From Clostridia bacterium (GTDB taxonomy: Bacteria > Bacillota > Clostridia > TANB77 > CAG-508), in the NCBI GenBank assembly GCA_022790575.1, contig JAAVXM010000002.1:1-36500 (forward strand): a stretch of DNA of 36,500 nucleotides, read 5' to 3'. Both the position numbers and the translations under genes were made by a program. Positions 7,714-17,060 of the stretch are shown piece by piece (position 1 is the first letter of the stretch; each line of letters begins with the position of its first letter). Below the pieces are notes generated by a model. It did no database searches. It saw only the letters and a list, made by a program, of their open reading frames with translations, and was not told the DNA's origin.

Positions 7714-8631
7714 TTGAACATAAAAGAAATATTAGAAAAAACAAACATAAGCAAAGAAAACATAAAATATGAAGTACCTATGAAAGACTATACAAGTTTC
7801 AAAACAGGAGGAAATGCAGAATGTCTAATAAGAATGCAAGAAATAAAAGAAATACAAGAACTATTAGAAATCTCAGAAAAGCATAAAATACCATTAACCA
7901 TAATAGGAAATGGAAGTAATATTTTAATAAAAGACAAAGGAATAAAAGGAATAGTATTAAAAATAGACATAAAAAAAGCAGAAATAGAAATAGAAGGAGA
8001 AAAAGTAATATTAACAGTAGGAAGTGGAAACAAATTAGGAGAGATAGCACAAAAACTATTAAAACAAGACATATCGGGATTTGAATTTGCATCAGGCATA
8101 CCAGGAACAATAGGAGGAGCAATAAGAATGAATGCAGGTGCACATGGAACAGAAATGAAAGATATAGTAAAAACAATAACATACATAAATAAAAACGATA
8201 GAAAGATATATAAAATAGAAAATGGGCAAGCAAAATTTGAATACAGAAAAAGTATATTTTCAAACAATGAAAACATAATATTAGAAGCAGAAATAGAACT
8301 AAAAAAAGGAAGCAGAGAAGAAATACAAGAGAAAATGCAAGAATATTCAAAATACAGAAAAGAAAAGCAGCCAATAGAATATCCAAGTGCAGGAAGTACA
8401 TTCAAAAGGGGAAAAGACTTTATAACAGCAAAAATAATAGATGAATGTGGATTAAAAGGATACAAAATAGGAGGAGCTCAAATATCAGAGAAACACGCAG
8501 GATTTATAGTAAACACAGGAAATGCAACATCAAAAGATATAATAGAATTAATAGAATACACAAAAAGAGAAGTATATAATAAACTAAACAAGAAAATAGA
8601 AATAGAAATAGAGATAATAGGAGAAGAATAA
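7714..8631 (+). CDS. murB: UDP-N-acetylenolpyruvoylglucosamine reductase MurB
   Basis: MurB is a cytosolic FAD enzyme that reduces UDP-GlcNAc-enolpyruvate to UDP-MurNAc with NADPH in peptidoglycan synthesis. The FAD-binding motifs TIIGNGSNILI (62-72) and SGIPGTIGGAIRMNAGAHG (127-145) are present. So are R178 (EYRKS), the catalytic S228 in PSAGSTFKR, and a C-terminal Glu near 300. The 305-residue, type II architecture without the extra domain is usual for Clostridia. The start is TTG with GGGAGTG upstream. It heads a tight run murB-yvcK-debranching enzyme-holA, the usual murB-yvcK neighbourhood of Firmicutes, though rapZ and whiA are absent here. Confidence 0.96.
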   Translation: MNIKEILEKTNISKENIKYEVPMKDYTSFKTGGNAECLIRMQEIKEIQELLEISEKHKIPLTIIGNGSNILIKDKGIKGIVLKIDIKKAEIEIEGEKVILTVGSGNKLGEIAQKLLKQDISGFEFASGIPGTIGGAIRMNAGAHGTEMKDIVKTITYINKNDRKIYKIENGQAKFEYRKSIFSNNENIILEAEIELKKGSREEIQEKMQEYSKYRKEKQPIEYPSAGSTFKRGKDFITAKIIDECGLKGYKIGGAQISEKHAGFIVNTGNATSKDIIELIEYTKREVYNKLNKKIEIEIEIIGEE

Positions 8632-8657
8632 GTAAAAGAATATAAATAGGAAAGGAA

Positions 8658-10196
8658 ATGGACGAAATGAAAGGAATATTACACTGGCTAAGGTCAAGTT
8701 CAAAAATGAAAAGATGGATATTTTTAATATTAATAGGAATAGTATTAACATGTTATGGAATATCAAATATACTAGTACAAAAAGAAATGGATTTCTATGA
8801 TGTAGGAAAAGTAGTAGTTACATTTGTAATTGGATTTACACTTATAGTAATAGGATTAGTATTATTAAACAAAAGAAACATGGAATTATTTATAGAAGCA
8901 ACAGATGAAAGAATGACACACAAAAAAAATGTAAATATGAAATCATTAATATTTGATAAAAGAGTATATGATAGAGGGCCAAAAGTCGTTGTAATAGGCG
9001 GAGGTGCAGGTCTAAATACAGTATTAACAGGAATGAAAAGATACACTAACAATATAACAGCAATAGTTGCAGTATCAGAGTATGGGAAAAAACCTACAGA
9101 CTCAAGAATTGCGTTAAAAACGACATTGCCATTTGAAGAAGTAAAAGATAGTATAGTATCACTTTCAGCACACAAAAAAGGAGAGTTAGAGAACCTATTA
9201 AATCATGAAATGGCAAATGAAAAGTTAAGAGGATTAAAATTTTCAGATATATATTTCACAGCAATGAAAGAAATACATTGGAATGATACAGAATCAATAT
9301 CAAAGAGTGGAGAAATATTCAACATAATAGGAAATATTTTGCCAGTAACATCACAAGAAATGAAAATATGTGCAGAATTAGATAATGGATATGTAGTAGA
9401 AGAAAAAGATAGAATACCAGAAATAGTAACAGACAAAATAACAAAAATAAGTAGAGTATATTTAAAACCATCGAACTGTAAACCAGCAGAAGGAGTACTA
9501 GAAGCAATAAAAGAAGCAGACAGTATAATAATAGGACCAGGAAGTCTATACACAAATGTAATTCCAAACTTATTAGTAAATGGAGTTGCAAAAGCAATAA
9601 AAGAAAGTAAAGCAATGAAAATATATGTAAACAATATTATGACAGAATCAGGACAAACAGATGACTATACTGTTGCAGACCATGTTAATACAATAATAGA
9701 ACACTGTGGAGAAGGAATAATAGATTACTGTATATATGACACAGGAGAAGTAATACCAGAATATATAAAAAGATATAATAAAGAAGGTGCAGACTTAGTA
9801 GAGCAACAAATAGGAGGAGAAAAACTTAAAAAAATACAATTTATAAAGAAAAATATATCAACAATAATAGATGGAAAAATAAGACATGACCCATATCTAG
9901 TTGCAGAATCAGCAATAGGTCTAATATGTAATGACTTAAAATATCAAGACAAAGAAAGTGACCCAGAATATGTAATGTTAAATGCCAAGTTAAAGTCAGA
10001 CAAGAGAATAAACAAATTGAAAAAAGAAAAAGCAAAAATGGATAAAAAAGTAAGCAAACATGGAATAGAGCCAAAAGAAAAAAATGCAAAAATATCAAGA
10101 CAAAGTAAATTTAGTGAAAAATATAGTGACAGAATAAAATCAATAAAAGAATCAGAAGCAAAATATAAAAAGAACAATACTCAAAAGAAAAAGTAA
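8658..10196 (+). CDS. YvcK/CofD-like protein with two N-terminal membrane segments
   Basis: YvcK-type proteins have a CofD-like Rossmann fold, bind UDP-sugars and link carbon metabolism to cell-wall synthesis. Here the fold begins with PKVVVIGGGAGLNTVLTGMK (108-127) and includes a later conserved ADSIIIGPGSLYTNVIPNLLV block. Two hydrophobic helices (about 20-39 and 50-70) precede it, so the protein should be membrane-attached. The canonical VADDGGSSGRLR stretch after NITAIV is replaced by VSEYGKKPTDSR. That is a substantial change in the nucleotide-ligand loop. A Lys-rich, probably disordered tail covers about 435-512. At 512 residues it is longer than the usual 310-450. The start has AGGAAAGG just upstream and lies 26 bp after murB. 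Confidence 0.88.
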   Translation: MDEMKGILHWLRSSSKMKRWIFLILIGIVLTCYGISNILVQKEMDFYDVGKVVVTFVIGFTLIVIGLVLLNKRNMELFIEATDERMTHKKNVNMKSLIFDKRVYDRGPKVVVIGGGAGLNTVLTGMKRYTNNITAIVAVSEYGKKPTDSRIALKTTLPFEEVKDSIVSLSAHKKGELENLLNHEMANEKLRGLKFSDIYFTAMKEIHWNDTESISKSGEIFNIIGNILPVTSQEMKICAELDNGYVVEEKDRIPEIVTDKITKISRVYLKPSNCKPAEGVLEAIKEADSIIIGPGSLYTNVIPNLLVNGVAKAIKESKAMKIYVNNIMTESGQTDDYTVADHVNTIIEHCGEGIIDYCIYDTGEVIPEYIKRYNKEGADLVEQQIGGEKLKKIQFIKKNISTIIDGKIRHDPYLVAESAIGLICNDLKYQDKESDPEYVMLNAKLKSDKRINKLKKEKAKMDKKVSKHGIEPKEKNAKISRQSKFSEKYSDRIKSIKESEAKYKKNNTQKKK

Positions 10197-10218
10197 TCAT
10201 TAGAAAGGAATGGAAAAA

Positions 10219-12243
10219 ATGAGATTTGCAAAAGAGGACTTGAAATTAGAAGAAGCACTAGAAAAAGAATGGATAATAACAAATGGTATGGGCGGATATT
10301 CTGCATCAACAATAATAGGAGCAAACACTAGAAAATATCATGGATTATTAGTAGCGCCAATAGTACCACCAGCAAGAAGGACACTCATATTATCAAAACT
10401 AGATGAAAGCATAGAAATTGAAGGAAGAAAAAATGATTTATTTACTAACATAGGTAAAAGCTATATTTCACAAGGGTTCAAATATCAAATAGGATTTATA
10501 AAAGAATATATGCCAATATTTGTATACAAGGTAGAAGATGTAGAAATAACAAAAGTTATATGTATGGAACACTTTAAAAATACAGTTGGAGTGTATTACA
10601 AAATACGAAATGGAAATAATGCAACAAAATTAACATTAGCGCCAATAATGAATTATAGAGATGTACATGGAATAAATAAAGACCACTATTATAGACTAGA
10701 GCAAAAGAAAAATAAAAGCAAAATTGAAATAAAAGTAGATGATAGTAGTCCAATATATATGAACATATCAGAAGGAGAGTATATAGAGCATAAAGATGAC
10801 ACATTTTTCAATATGTTTTATATAGAAGAAGAAAAAAGAGGATTTGAAGCAGAAGAGAACCATGCAGTTCCAGGAAGGTTTGAAATAGAAATAGGACCAG
10901 GAGAAGAAAAAGAAATTTCATTTATTTGTTCATTAGAAGAAAATATAGAAGAACTAGATGTTAGGGCAATAATAACAAAAGAGATAATAAGATTAGGAGA
11001 GATATTTAATCAATCTCTGTTAATAGATAATAGAAAAGAAAACAAATCAGAAGAAGAAAGACAAAGAGACAATCTAATAAAAAAATTCTTAATAGCAGGA
11101 GACAATTTTGTAGTAAAAAGACCATTATTTAATACATATTCAATAATAGCTGGATATCCATGGTTTTTAGACTGGATGAGAGATACTTTAATAGCATTTG
11201 AAGGATTATTATTAATACCTAAAAAATATGATATAGCCAAAAAAGTTTTAAAAACTTGCATAAGAGACATAAAATTTGGGTTAGTCCCAAATGCATATAG
11301 TGAAGCAGACAATAGACCATTATACAATAGTGTAGATGCATCATTACTATTATTTGAGCAAGTACAAAAATATTTAAGATATACAAATGACTATAAATTC
11401 ATAATGGAAGAAGTATATCCTAAAATGAAAGAAATAATAGAAAACTATGTAAAAGGAATAGACTTAGACGATAATAATATATATTTAGATACAGATGGGC
11501 TAATAGTTTCAGGAACAGAGCAAACACAAAATACATGGATGGATGCAAAATATGCTGGTATAGCAGTAACTCCAAGAAATGGGAAGGCAGTTGAAATAAA
11601 TGCACTTTGGTATAATGCATTAAAAGTAATAATAGAATTAGCAAAAAGAAATAAAGACAATGCTAAACAATATGAAAAGATGGCAACAAAATGTAAAGAG
11701 GCATTTGAAAGTAAATTTTATAATAAGAGAAGAAAATGTTTATATGATGTATTAGGAGATAATAAAATAAGACCAAACCAATTATTTGCATTAAGTTTAA
11801 CTTATCCAGTAATAAATCCAAGTTCAAATGAAGCAAAAGAAATAATTGCAACAGTAACCAAGAAACTGTTAAATAACTATGGACTAAAATCACTTGCAAA
11901 AGGAGAAGAAAGTTATGTTGAAATATATGAAGGTGATGGATGTAAAAGAGATTTCAGTTATCATCAAGGAATCACATGGACATGGTTATTAGGACTATAT
12001 TATGATTCATTAAAGAAACTAGCCAAAATGAGTACAACAAAAGCAGAAAGGGCGAAGTATGAAAAACAATTAAAAGAGTTTGCACAAAAAGTAAGAGAAA
12101 CTTTTTCAAAAGAAATAAATGAAAGAGGATGTATAGGAAGTATTGCAGAGATATATGACTCAAAAAGACCATTTCTGCCTAAAGGAGCATTTGCACAAGC
12201 ATGGAGTATTGCGGAAGTATTTAGAATAATATTAGAAAAGTAA
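10219..12243 (+). CDS. Glycogen debranching enzyme (amylo-alpha-1,6-glucosidase, GDE_N plus GDE_C)
   Basis: The enzyme cleaves alpha-1,6 branch points of glycogen or limit dextrins. The N-terminal bacterial/archaeal GDE_N beta-sandwich has the signature WIITNGMGGYSASTIIGANTR and KYHGLLVAP. The C-terminal (alpha/alpha)6 barrel (about 290-670) has GYPWFLDWMRDTLIAFEGLL, with the conserved acidic residues, and PKGAFAQAWSIAEVFRI. ATG 10219 is preferred because AAAGGA lies 9 nt upstream; ATG 10210 would be only one base from the same site. The gene is the likely partner of the alpha-glucan phosphorylase two genes downstream. Unusually for this operon, holA is between them. Confidence 0.93.
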   Translation: MRFAKEDLKLEEALEKEWIITNGMGGYSASTIIGANTRKYHGLLVAPIVPPARRTLILSKLDESIEIEGRKNDLFTNIGKSYISQGFKYQIGFIKEYMPIFVYKVEDVEITKVICMEHFKNTVGVYYKIRNGNNATKLTLAPIMNYRDVHGINKDHYYRLEQKKNKSKIEIKVDDSSPIYMNISEGEYIEHKDDTFFNMFYIEEEKRGFEAEENHAVPGRFEIEIGPGEEKEISFICSLEENIEELDVRAIITKEIIRLGEIFNQSLLIDNRKENKSEEERQRDNLIKKFLIAGDNFVVKRPLFNTYSIIAGYPWFLDWMRDTLIAFEGLLLIPKKYDIAKKVLKTCIRDIKFGLVPNAYSEADNRPLYNSVDASLLLFEQVQKYLRYTNDYKFIMEEVYPKMKEIIENYVKGIDLDDNNIYLDTDGLIVSGTEQTQNTWMDAKYAGIAVTPRNGKAVEINALWYNALKVIIELAKRNKDNAKQYEKMATKCKEAFESKFYNKRRKCLYDVLGDNKIRPNQLFALSLTYPVINPSSNEAKEIIATVTKKLLNNYGLKSLAKGEESYVEIYEGDGCKRDFSYHQGITWTWLLGLYYDSLKKLAKMSTTKAERAKYEKQLKEFAQKVRETFSKEINERGCIGSIAEIYDSKRPFLPKGAFAQAWSIAEVFRIILEK

Positions 12244-12276
12244 TAGTTCAAGAACTAATTAAAAAAGGATGTAAAT

Positions 12277-13302
12277 ATGATAAAATTAGATGAATTAGAA
12301 AAACAATTAACTGATAATGAAGCCAAAGGAATTTATTTATTATATGGTAAAGAAGTCTTTTTACTTGAACAGCAATTAAAAAAAATAAAGAAAACATTTG
12401 GAGAAGTAATAAAAGGAATAAACTATGTTGTAATAGATGATAGTAACATTCAAGAATTAATTTCTAATATAGAAACACCAGCATTTGGATATGAAAAAAA
12501 ATTAATAATTGCTAGAAACACAGGAATATTTAAAAGAGAAGTAAAAGGAAGAAGCGGAGGAGCTAGTAAAGAACTAAAAGACAAAATAAATGAATATCTT
12601 AAAGAAAACATAGAAATTATAAATTCCACAACAATACTAATATTTGTGGAAAATGAAGTAGAAAAAAACTCAATATATAACACAATTGATAAAATTGGAA
12701 CAATATGTGACTTTGAAGAGCAAAAACCATATCAAATAATAAAGAGGATAAAAAATATAACAAATGCTTATAAGGTAAATGTAGATGAATCTACACTGCA
12801 ATATCTAATTGAATGTTGTGGAACAAACATGCAAGAATTAATAAATGAAATAAGAAAACTTATAGAATATGCAGGAGAAAATGGAACAATAAATAAACAA
12901 GATATAGACAAATTATGTATAAAAAAGATAGAAAGTATAATATTTGACTTAACAGACAATTTAGGGCAAAAAAGAGTAAAAGAAGCAATGGAAGTGTTAT
13001 ATAATTTAATAGCTTCAAAAGAGCCAATTCAAAAAATACTAATATCATTATATAATCACTTCAAAAAATTATATTTTGTAAAAATAGCACAAGAAAATAA
13101 CAAAGATATAGCTGTGAGTTTAAACTTAAAATCAAATCAGATGTTTTTAGTTAACAAATATAAAATACAGGCAAAAACATTTAAAAAGATGGAATTAAGA
13201 AAAATAATACAGGAATTAGAAGACTTAGACTATAAATATAAAATAGGATTAATAGACCTAAATATTGGGTTAGAATCAATACTTTGTACATATTGTTCAT
13301 AA
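12277..13302 (+). CDS. holA: DNA polymerase III subunit delta
   Basis: This is the clamp-loader delta subunit, which opens the beta clamp. The 341-residue length is normal. The N-terminal AAA-like domain starts GIYLLYGKEVFLLEQQL and lacks a functional Walker A, as expected. The middle domain has VNVDESTLQYLIECCGTNMQELINEIRKL, and the C-terminal collar region has LIASKEPIQKILISLYNHFKKLY. AAAGGATG lies before the ATG. It is co-directional with and 33 bp after the debranching enzyme, and probably the last gene of that operon. Confidence 0.93.
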   Translation: MIKLDELEKQLTDNEAKGIYLLYGKEVFLLEQQLKKIKKTFGEVIKGINYVVIDDSNIQELISNIETPAFGYEKKLIIARNTGIFKREVKGRSGGASKELKDKINEYLKENIEIINSTTILIFVENEVEKNSIYNTIDKIGTICDFEEQKPYQIIKRIKNITNAYKVNVDESTLQYLIECCGTNMQELINEIRKLIEYAGENGTINKQDIDKLCIKKIESIIFDLTDNLGQKRVKEAMEVLYNLIASKEPIQKILISLYNHFKKLYFVKIAQENNKDIAVSLNLKSNQMFLVNKYKIQAKTFKKMELRKIIQELEDLDYKYKIGLIDLNIGLESILCTYCS

Positions 13303-13317
13303 AAAACAAAATAAATA

Positions 13318-13346
13318 TTGACAAAAATAGCAAATTAGTAGATAAT
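13318..13346 (+). promoter_or_regulatory. Promoter of the alpha-glucan phosphorylase gene
   Basis: TTGACA (13318-13323), a 17-bp spacer and GATAAT (13341-13346) lie in the gap after holA, 54 bp before the phosphorylase start. Confidence 0.6.
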
Positions 13347-13399
13347 AAATCAGAATTACAAAAAGAAAAATGAATAAGATAACTTAGGAGGAAAAGAAT

Positions 13400-15967
13400 A
13401 TGTATTTATTCAATAGAGTAACGGTAAATCCACAATTACCAAAAAGAATAGGAAGAATAACAGAAGTTGCAAACAATTTATGGTGGTCATGGAACACCGA
13501 ATTTTTAAGATTATTCAAAAAAATAGATGCAGATTTATGGGAAAAATGTGATAAGAACCCAGTAAAATTTCTAAAAGCAGTAGAGCAATGCAAATTAGAA
13601 GAAGCTGCAAAAGACACTCAATTTGTAAAAGAATATGATAAAATAGTAGAAAACTTTGATGGATATATGACAAGTAAAAACACATGGTTTGGGCGTGAAT
13701 ATCCAGAAAACAAAAACGATTTAATAGCATATTTTTCAGCGGAATATGGTTTAGACCAAACAATGGCAATATATTCAGGTGGATTAGGGATACTATCAGG
13801 AGACCATTTAAAATCAGCAAGTGATTTAGGAATACCATTAGTAGCAGTAGGATTATTATATAAAAATGGATATTTCAATCAAATAATAGACAGATATGGA
13901 ATGCAAAGACCAGAATATAGAGACATAAATTTATATGATTTACCAATAAATCCAGTAAAAGATGTAGATGGGAAAGATTTAATAATATATATAAAATTCC
14001 CAAAAAGAAGAGTATACTTAAAAGTATGGGAAGTAAATGTAGGTAGAGTAAAACTATATTTAATGGATTCAGACTTAGACGCAAACCATGAAGAAGATAG
14101 AGACACAACAGCGAGACTATATGGTGGAGACCAAGAAATGAGAATAAGGCAAGAAATGATATTAGGAATGGGAGGAGTAAACCTACTTAAAACATTAGGA
14201 TTACGACCAACAGTATATCATATGAATGAAGGTCACTCTGCATTTTTAAACTTAGAACTAATAAAAAACACAATAAAAGAGAAGCAAGTATCATTTGAAG
14301 TAGCAAAAGACATAGCATCATCAAAAACAGTATTTACAACACACACACCAGTGCCAGCAGGAAATGATATATTCCCAATAGCATTAGTAGAAAAATACTT
14401 TAAAGACTTTTGGCCAAGATTAGGATTATCAAGAGAAGAATTCTTAAAATTAGGAATGAAACCATGTGAAGGATTAGAATCAGGGTTTAATATGGGAATA
14501 TTTGCTTTAAGAATAGCAGGAAAGAAAAATGGAGTAAGTAAATTACATGGAGAAGTATCAAGAGAATTATTTTCAGAAGTATGGCCACATATTGCACCGA
14601 GTGAATCGCCAATAACATATGTAACAAATGGAATACACACATGTTCATGGTTAGCACCAATGTTAAAAGAGTTATATAATAAACACTTAATACCATATTG
14701 GCAAGATAACATACATGAAGACTCAGTATGGGAAAAAGTAAAAAGTATACCAGATGATAAATTATGGAAAGTACATGTAGATAGAAAAACAAAATTATTA
14801 TCATTAGTAAAAGAGAATATAGCAAAAAGGCTAAAAAGAGAAGGAATTAGTTATGAGGAAATAAATGAAATTACATCAAAACTAAATCCAGAAGCTTTAA
14901 CAATAGGATTTGCTAGAAGATTTGCAACATATAAAAGAGCAACATTAATATTTAAAGACATAGAAAGAATAACACAAATATTAAATGATGCAAATAGACC
15001 TGTACAAATAATATTTGCAGGAAAAGCGCACCCAGCTGACAAAGAGGGAGCAGACTTAATAAAATACATTCATGAAATATCAATGAAACCACAATTCAAG
15101 GGAAAAATATTCATATTAGAAAACTATAATATAGAAATATCAAGATATTTAGTAAGTGGTGTAGATGTTTGGTTAAATAATCCAAGAAGACCAATGGAAG
15201 CATCTGGAACAAGTGGACAAAAAGCATCTGTAAATGGAGTAGTAAACTTTAGTGTACTTGATGGATGGTGGGCAGAAGGATATAATCAAAAAAATGGATG
15301 GACAATTGGAACACATGCAGAATACTCATCATATGAAGAACAAGACAGAGCAGATAGTGAAAGTATGTATGACACATTAGAAAACAAGATAATTCCTACA
15401 TATTATGACAAAGACAGAAGTGGAATATCAAAAGGTTGGATAGAATTGATGAAGAATTCAATCATATCAACAGGAGGAAAATATAGTACAGCAAGAATGC
15501 TTGTAGACTATACTAATAATTTATATATACCACTATGTAACTTAACTAAAGCATATTATAATAATATAGAAGAAGTTGCAGAATATAATAGTTGGAAGCA
15601 AAACATGTATTCAAGTTGGAAAGATATACAAATTGAGCAAGTTGAACAAAATGTAGATAATGTTACATTTGACGCAGGTTCAGAAATAGAAGTAAGATGT
15701 GCAGTTACAATACCAAATATTGATGTAAATTCTATACGAGTAGAAGTATATTATGGAAGATTTTTAGAAGATGGAACTGTACAAAATGAAAAAATAATTC
15801 CAATGAAGATAGAAAGTTCAGATGATGAGAACAAAAAATACTTTTATGTTGCCAAAGTAAATCTAGATGCAGGTGGAAACTATGGATATACTTTCAGAGT
15901 TATGCCTTGCCACGAAATGATTTTAGACAGTGAAAACCTAGATTTAGTTAAATGGATAGAAAAATAG
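13400..15967 (+). CDS. glgP: Alpha-glucan (glycogen/maltodextrin) phosphorylase, GT35
   Basis: This PLP enzyme releases glucose-1-phosphate from alpha-1,4-glucans. The N-terminal DUF3417-type segment (about 8-110, with NLWWSWNTEFLRLF) marks it as the TIGR02094-type phosphorylase found in archaea, Thermotoga and Clostridia. The catalytic half has YFSAEYGLDQTMAIYSGGLGILSGDH, HMNEGHSAF, the phosphate/PLP region EASGTSGQKASVNG with the PLP lysine at K608, and LDGWWAEGYN. The 855-residue length is typical. GAGGAAAAG precedes the ATG. The gene carries its own promoter and terminator and would supply the external-chain shortening that precedes debranching. Confidence 0.96.
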   Translation: MYLFNRVTVNPQLPKRIGRITEVANNLWWSWNTEFLRLFKKIDADLWEKCDKNPVKFLKAVEQCKLEEAAKDTQFVKEYDKIVENFDGYMTSKNTWFGREYPENKNDLIAYFSAEYGLDQTMAIYSGGLGILSGDHLKSASDLGIPLVAVGLLYKNGYFNQIIDRYGMQRPEYRDINLYDLPINPVKDVDGKDLIIYIKFPKRRVYLKVWEVNVGRVKLYLMDSDLDANHEEDRDTTARLYGGDQEMRIRQEMILGMGGVNLLKTLGLRPTVYHMNEGHSAFLNLELIKNTIKEKQVSFEVAKDIASSKTVFTTHTPVPAGNDIFPIALVEKYFKDFWPRLGLSREEFLKLGMKPCEGLESGFNMGIFALRIAGKKNGVSKLHGEVSRELFSEVWPHIAPSESPITYVTNGIHTCSWLAPMLKELYNKHLIPYWQDNIHEDSVWEKVKSIPDDKLWKVHVDRKTKLLSLVKENIAKRLKREGISYEEINEITSKLNPEALTIGFARRFATYKRATLIFKDIERITQILNDANRPVQIIFAGKAHPADKEGADLIKYIHEISMKPQFKGKIFILENYNIEISRYLVSGVDVWLNNPRRPMEASGTSGQKASVNGVVNFSVLDGWWAEGYNQKNGWTIGTHAEYSSYEEQDRADSESMYDTLENKIIPTYYDKDRSGISKGWIELMKNSIISTGGKYSTARMLVDYTNNLYIPLCNLTKAYYNNIEEVAEYNSWKQNMYSSWKDIQIEQVEQNVDNVTFDAGSEIEVRCAVTIPNIDVNSIRVEVYYGRFLEDGTVQNEKIIPMKIESSDDENKKYFYVAKVNLDAGGNYGYTFRVMPCHEMILDSENLDLVKWIEK

Positions 15968-15976
15968 TGATTAATG

Positions 15977-16005
15977 AATAGCAAGAAAAAATCTTGCTAT
16001 TTTTT
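15977..16005 (+). terminator. Rho-independent terminator after glgP
   Basis: The stem AATAGCAAGA / TCTTGCTATT with an A-rich loop is followed by a run of T. Its stem is almost the same sequence as that of the terminator at 3170-3199. Confidence 0.9.
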
Positions 16006-16046
16006 ATAATATAGTTAGTAATTAGAGTAAAAAAATTAATAAACAA

Positions 16047-16075
16047 TTGACAAAAAAAAGCAAATATAGTATAAT
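16047..16075 (+). promoter_or_regulatory. Promoter of the infC-rpmI-rplT operon
   Basis: Perfect TTGACA (16047-16052), a 17-bp spacer and perfect TATAAT (16070-16075). This is one of the strongest promoters in the window, as expected for ribosomal protein genes. Confidence 0.85.
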
Positions 16076-16081
16076 ATTCAT

Positions 16082-16271
16082 GTTGCAAGAAGAAGTATAA
16101 ACTTCTCACCTTAACTAAGAAAGGAAAAGGTTAAAAAAGAGATTACTAAAATAATCAATTTTTGAGGAGTAATTGGCTTGTAACGAAGCCGATTTTTTTC
16201 GTTTAAAGATAGAAATAAAAGTAAGACAAAGTCAAAGAGAAAACGTAAAAAAGGTAAAGAAAAACTAGGAG
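16082..16271 (+). ncRNA. L20-type leader of infC-rpmI-rplT with attenuator
   Basis: An untranslated leader of about 190 nt separates the promoter from infC. It ends in a terminator hairpin at 16172-16199 (GGCTT / AAGCC, GTAACG loop, then seven T). Upstream segments containing AACTTCTCACCTTAAC and AAGGTTAA could pair with each other or compete with that hairpin. Position and design match the Firmicute L20 leader, in which free ribosomal protein L20 promotes termination. The assignment rests on context and the hairpin; I could not test the L20-binding fold. Confidence 0.65.
16172..16199 (+). terminator. Attenuator hairpin within the infC leader
   Basis: The stem ATTGGCTT / AAGCCGAT (one G-U pair) is followed directly by a T-tract. 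It lies about 70 nt before the infC ribosome-binding site, so it acts as a conditional rather than final terminator. Confidence 0.75.
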
Positions 16272-16280
16272 GTGTTTTAT

Positions 16281-16790
16281 ATAAAGCAAGAATTACCTAT
16301 TAATGGTCAAATAAGGGCAAAAGAAGTTCAATTAATAAGTGATAATGGAGAAAAACTAGGAGTAGTGCCAATAGGGAAAGCATTAGAGTTAGCAACAGAA
16401 AAGAGACTAGACTTAGTATTAGTATCTCCAAATGCAGAAGTACCAGTATGTAAACTAATGAATTATGGTAAATACAAATTTGAGCAATCAAAAAAAGAAA
16501 AAGAGGCCAAGAAAAAGCAAAAAACGCAAGAAACAAAGGAGATAAGAATAACTCCAAACATTGAGGAACATGATTTCATGTTCAAAGCAAAAAATGCAAG
16601 AAAATTTCTAGAAGATGGAAATAAAGTAAAAATAACAGTAAGATTTAGAGGAAGAGAATTAAACAACACAAAAATGGGGGAAGAAGTTTTAAACCAATTT
16701 ATTTCTAAACTAGAAGATATATCAGTAGTAGAAAAAAAGCCAAAATTAGAAGGAAAAAACATGTTTATTATACTAGCTAAAAAAGCTTAA
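16281..16790 (+). CDS. infC: Translation initiation factor IF-3, probable AUA start
   Basis: IF-3 binds the 30S subunit and checks start-codon pairing. The protein has the N domain (LPINGQIRAKEVQLI), a Lys-rich linker (about 70-90) and the C domain (NIEEHDFMFKAKNARKFL). The likely start is ATA at 16281: AGGAGG (16267-16272) lies exactly 8 nt upstream and the product begins MKQELPINGQIRAKEV at the usual family position. The in-frame GTG at 16272 overlaps the ribosome-binding site. Non-AUG starts such as AUU are a known self-control device of infC, because IF-3 rejects them. The AUA form here is inferred from spacing. Confidence 0.93.
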   Translation: MKQELPINGQIRAKEVQLISDNGEKLGVVPIGKALELATEKRLDLVLVSPNAEVPVCKLMNYGKYKFEQSKKEKEAKKKQKTQETKEIRITPNIEEHDFMFKAKNARKFLEDGNKVKITVRFRGRELNNTKMGEEVLNQFISKLEDISVVEKKPKLEGKNMFIILAKKA

Positions 16791-16831
16791 TAATATATAT
16801 AAAACAATTGAATTGAAAGGAGAGATTACAG

Positions 16832-17035
16832 ATGCCAAAACTAAAAACAAATAAGGCAGCAAAAAAGAGATACTCTTTAACAGCCACAGGAAAAGTAAAA
16901 AGAACAACAGCTAATAGAAGACACTTATTAGCAAATAAAACAAAAAGACAAAAACTATCATCAAGACGCCCAGGAGCATATGCAGACAAGTCATGTGAAA
17001 ACACAATAAAAAAATTATTACCATATGGTAACTAA
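16832..17035 (+). CDS. rpmI: 50S ribosomal protein L35 (bL35)
   Basis: A basic 67-residue protein starting [14 protein letters not shown], with [17 protein letters not shown], the full normal length and sequence of bL35. AAAGGAGAG precedes the ATG. It is the second gene of the infC operon. Confidence 0.98.
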   Translation: MPKLKTNKAAKKRYSLTATGKVKRTTANRRHLLANKTKRQKLSSRRPGAYADKSCENTIKKLLPYGN

Positions 17036-17060
17036 GAAGTAGATTAAGGAGGAGAAAAAA

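Noticed and set aside
7788..8465. Long minus-strand open frames opposite murB, and similar ones opposite other genes
   Set aside because: Leu/Phe/Ile-rich translations with no start signals, produced by the A-rich sense strand.
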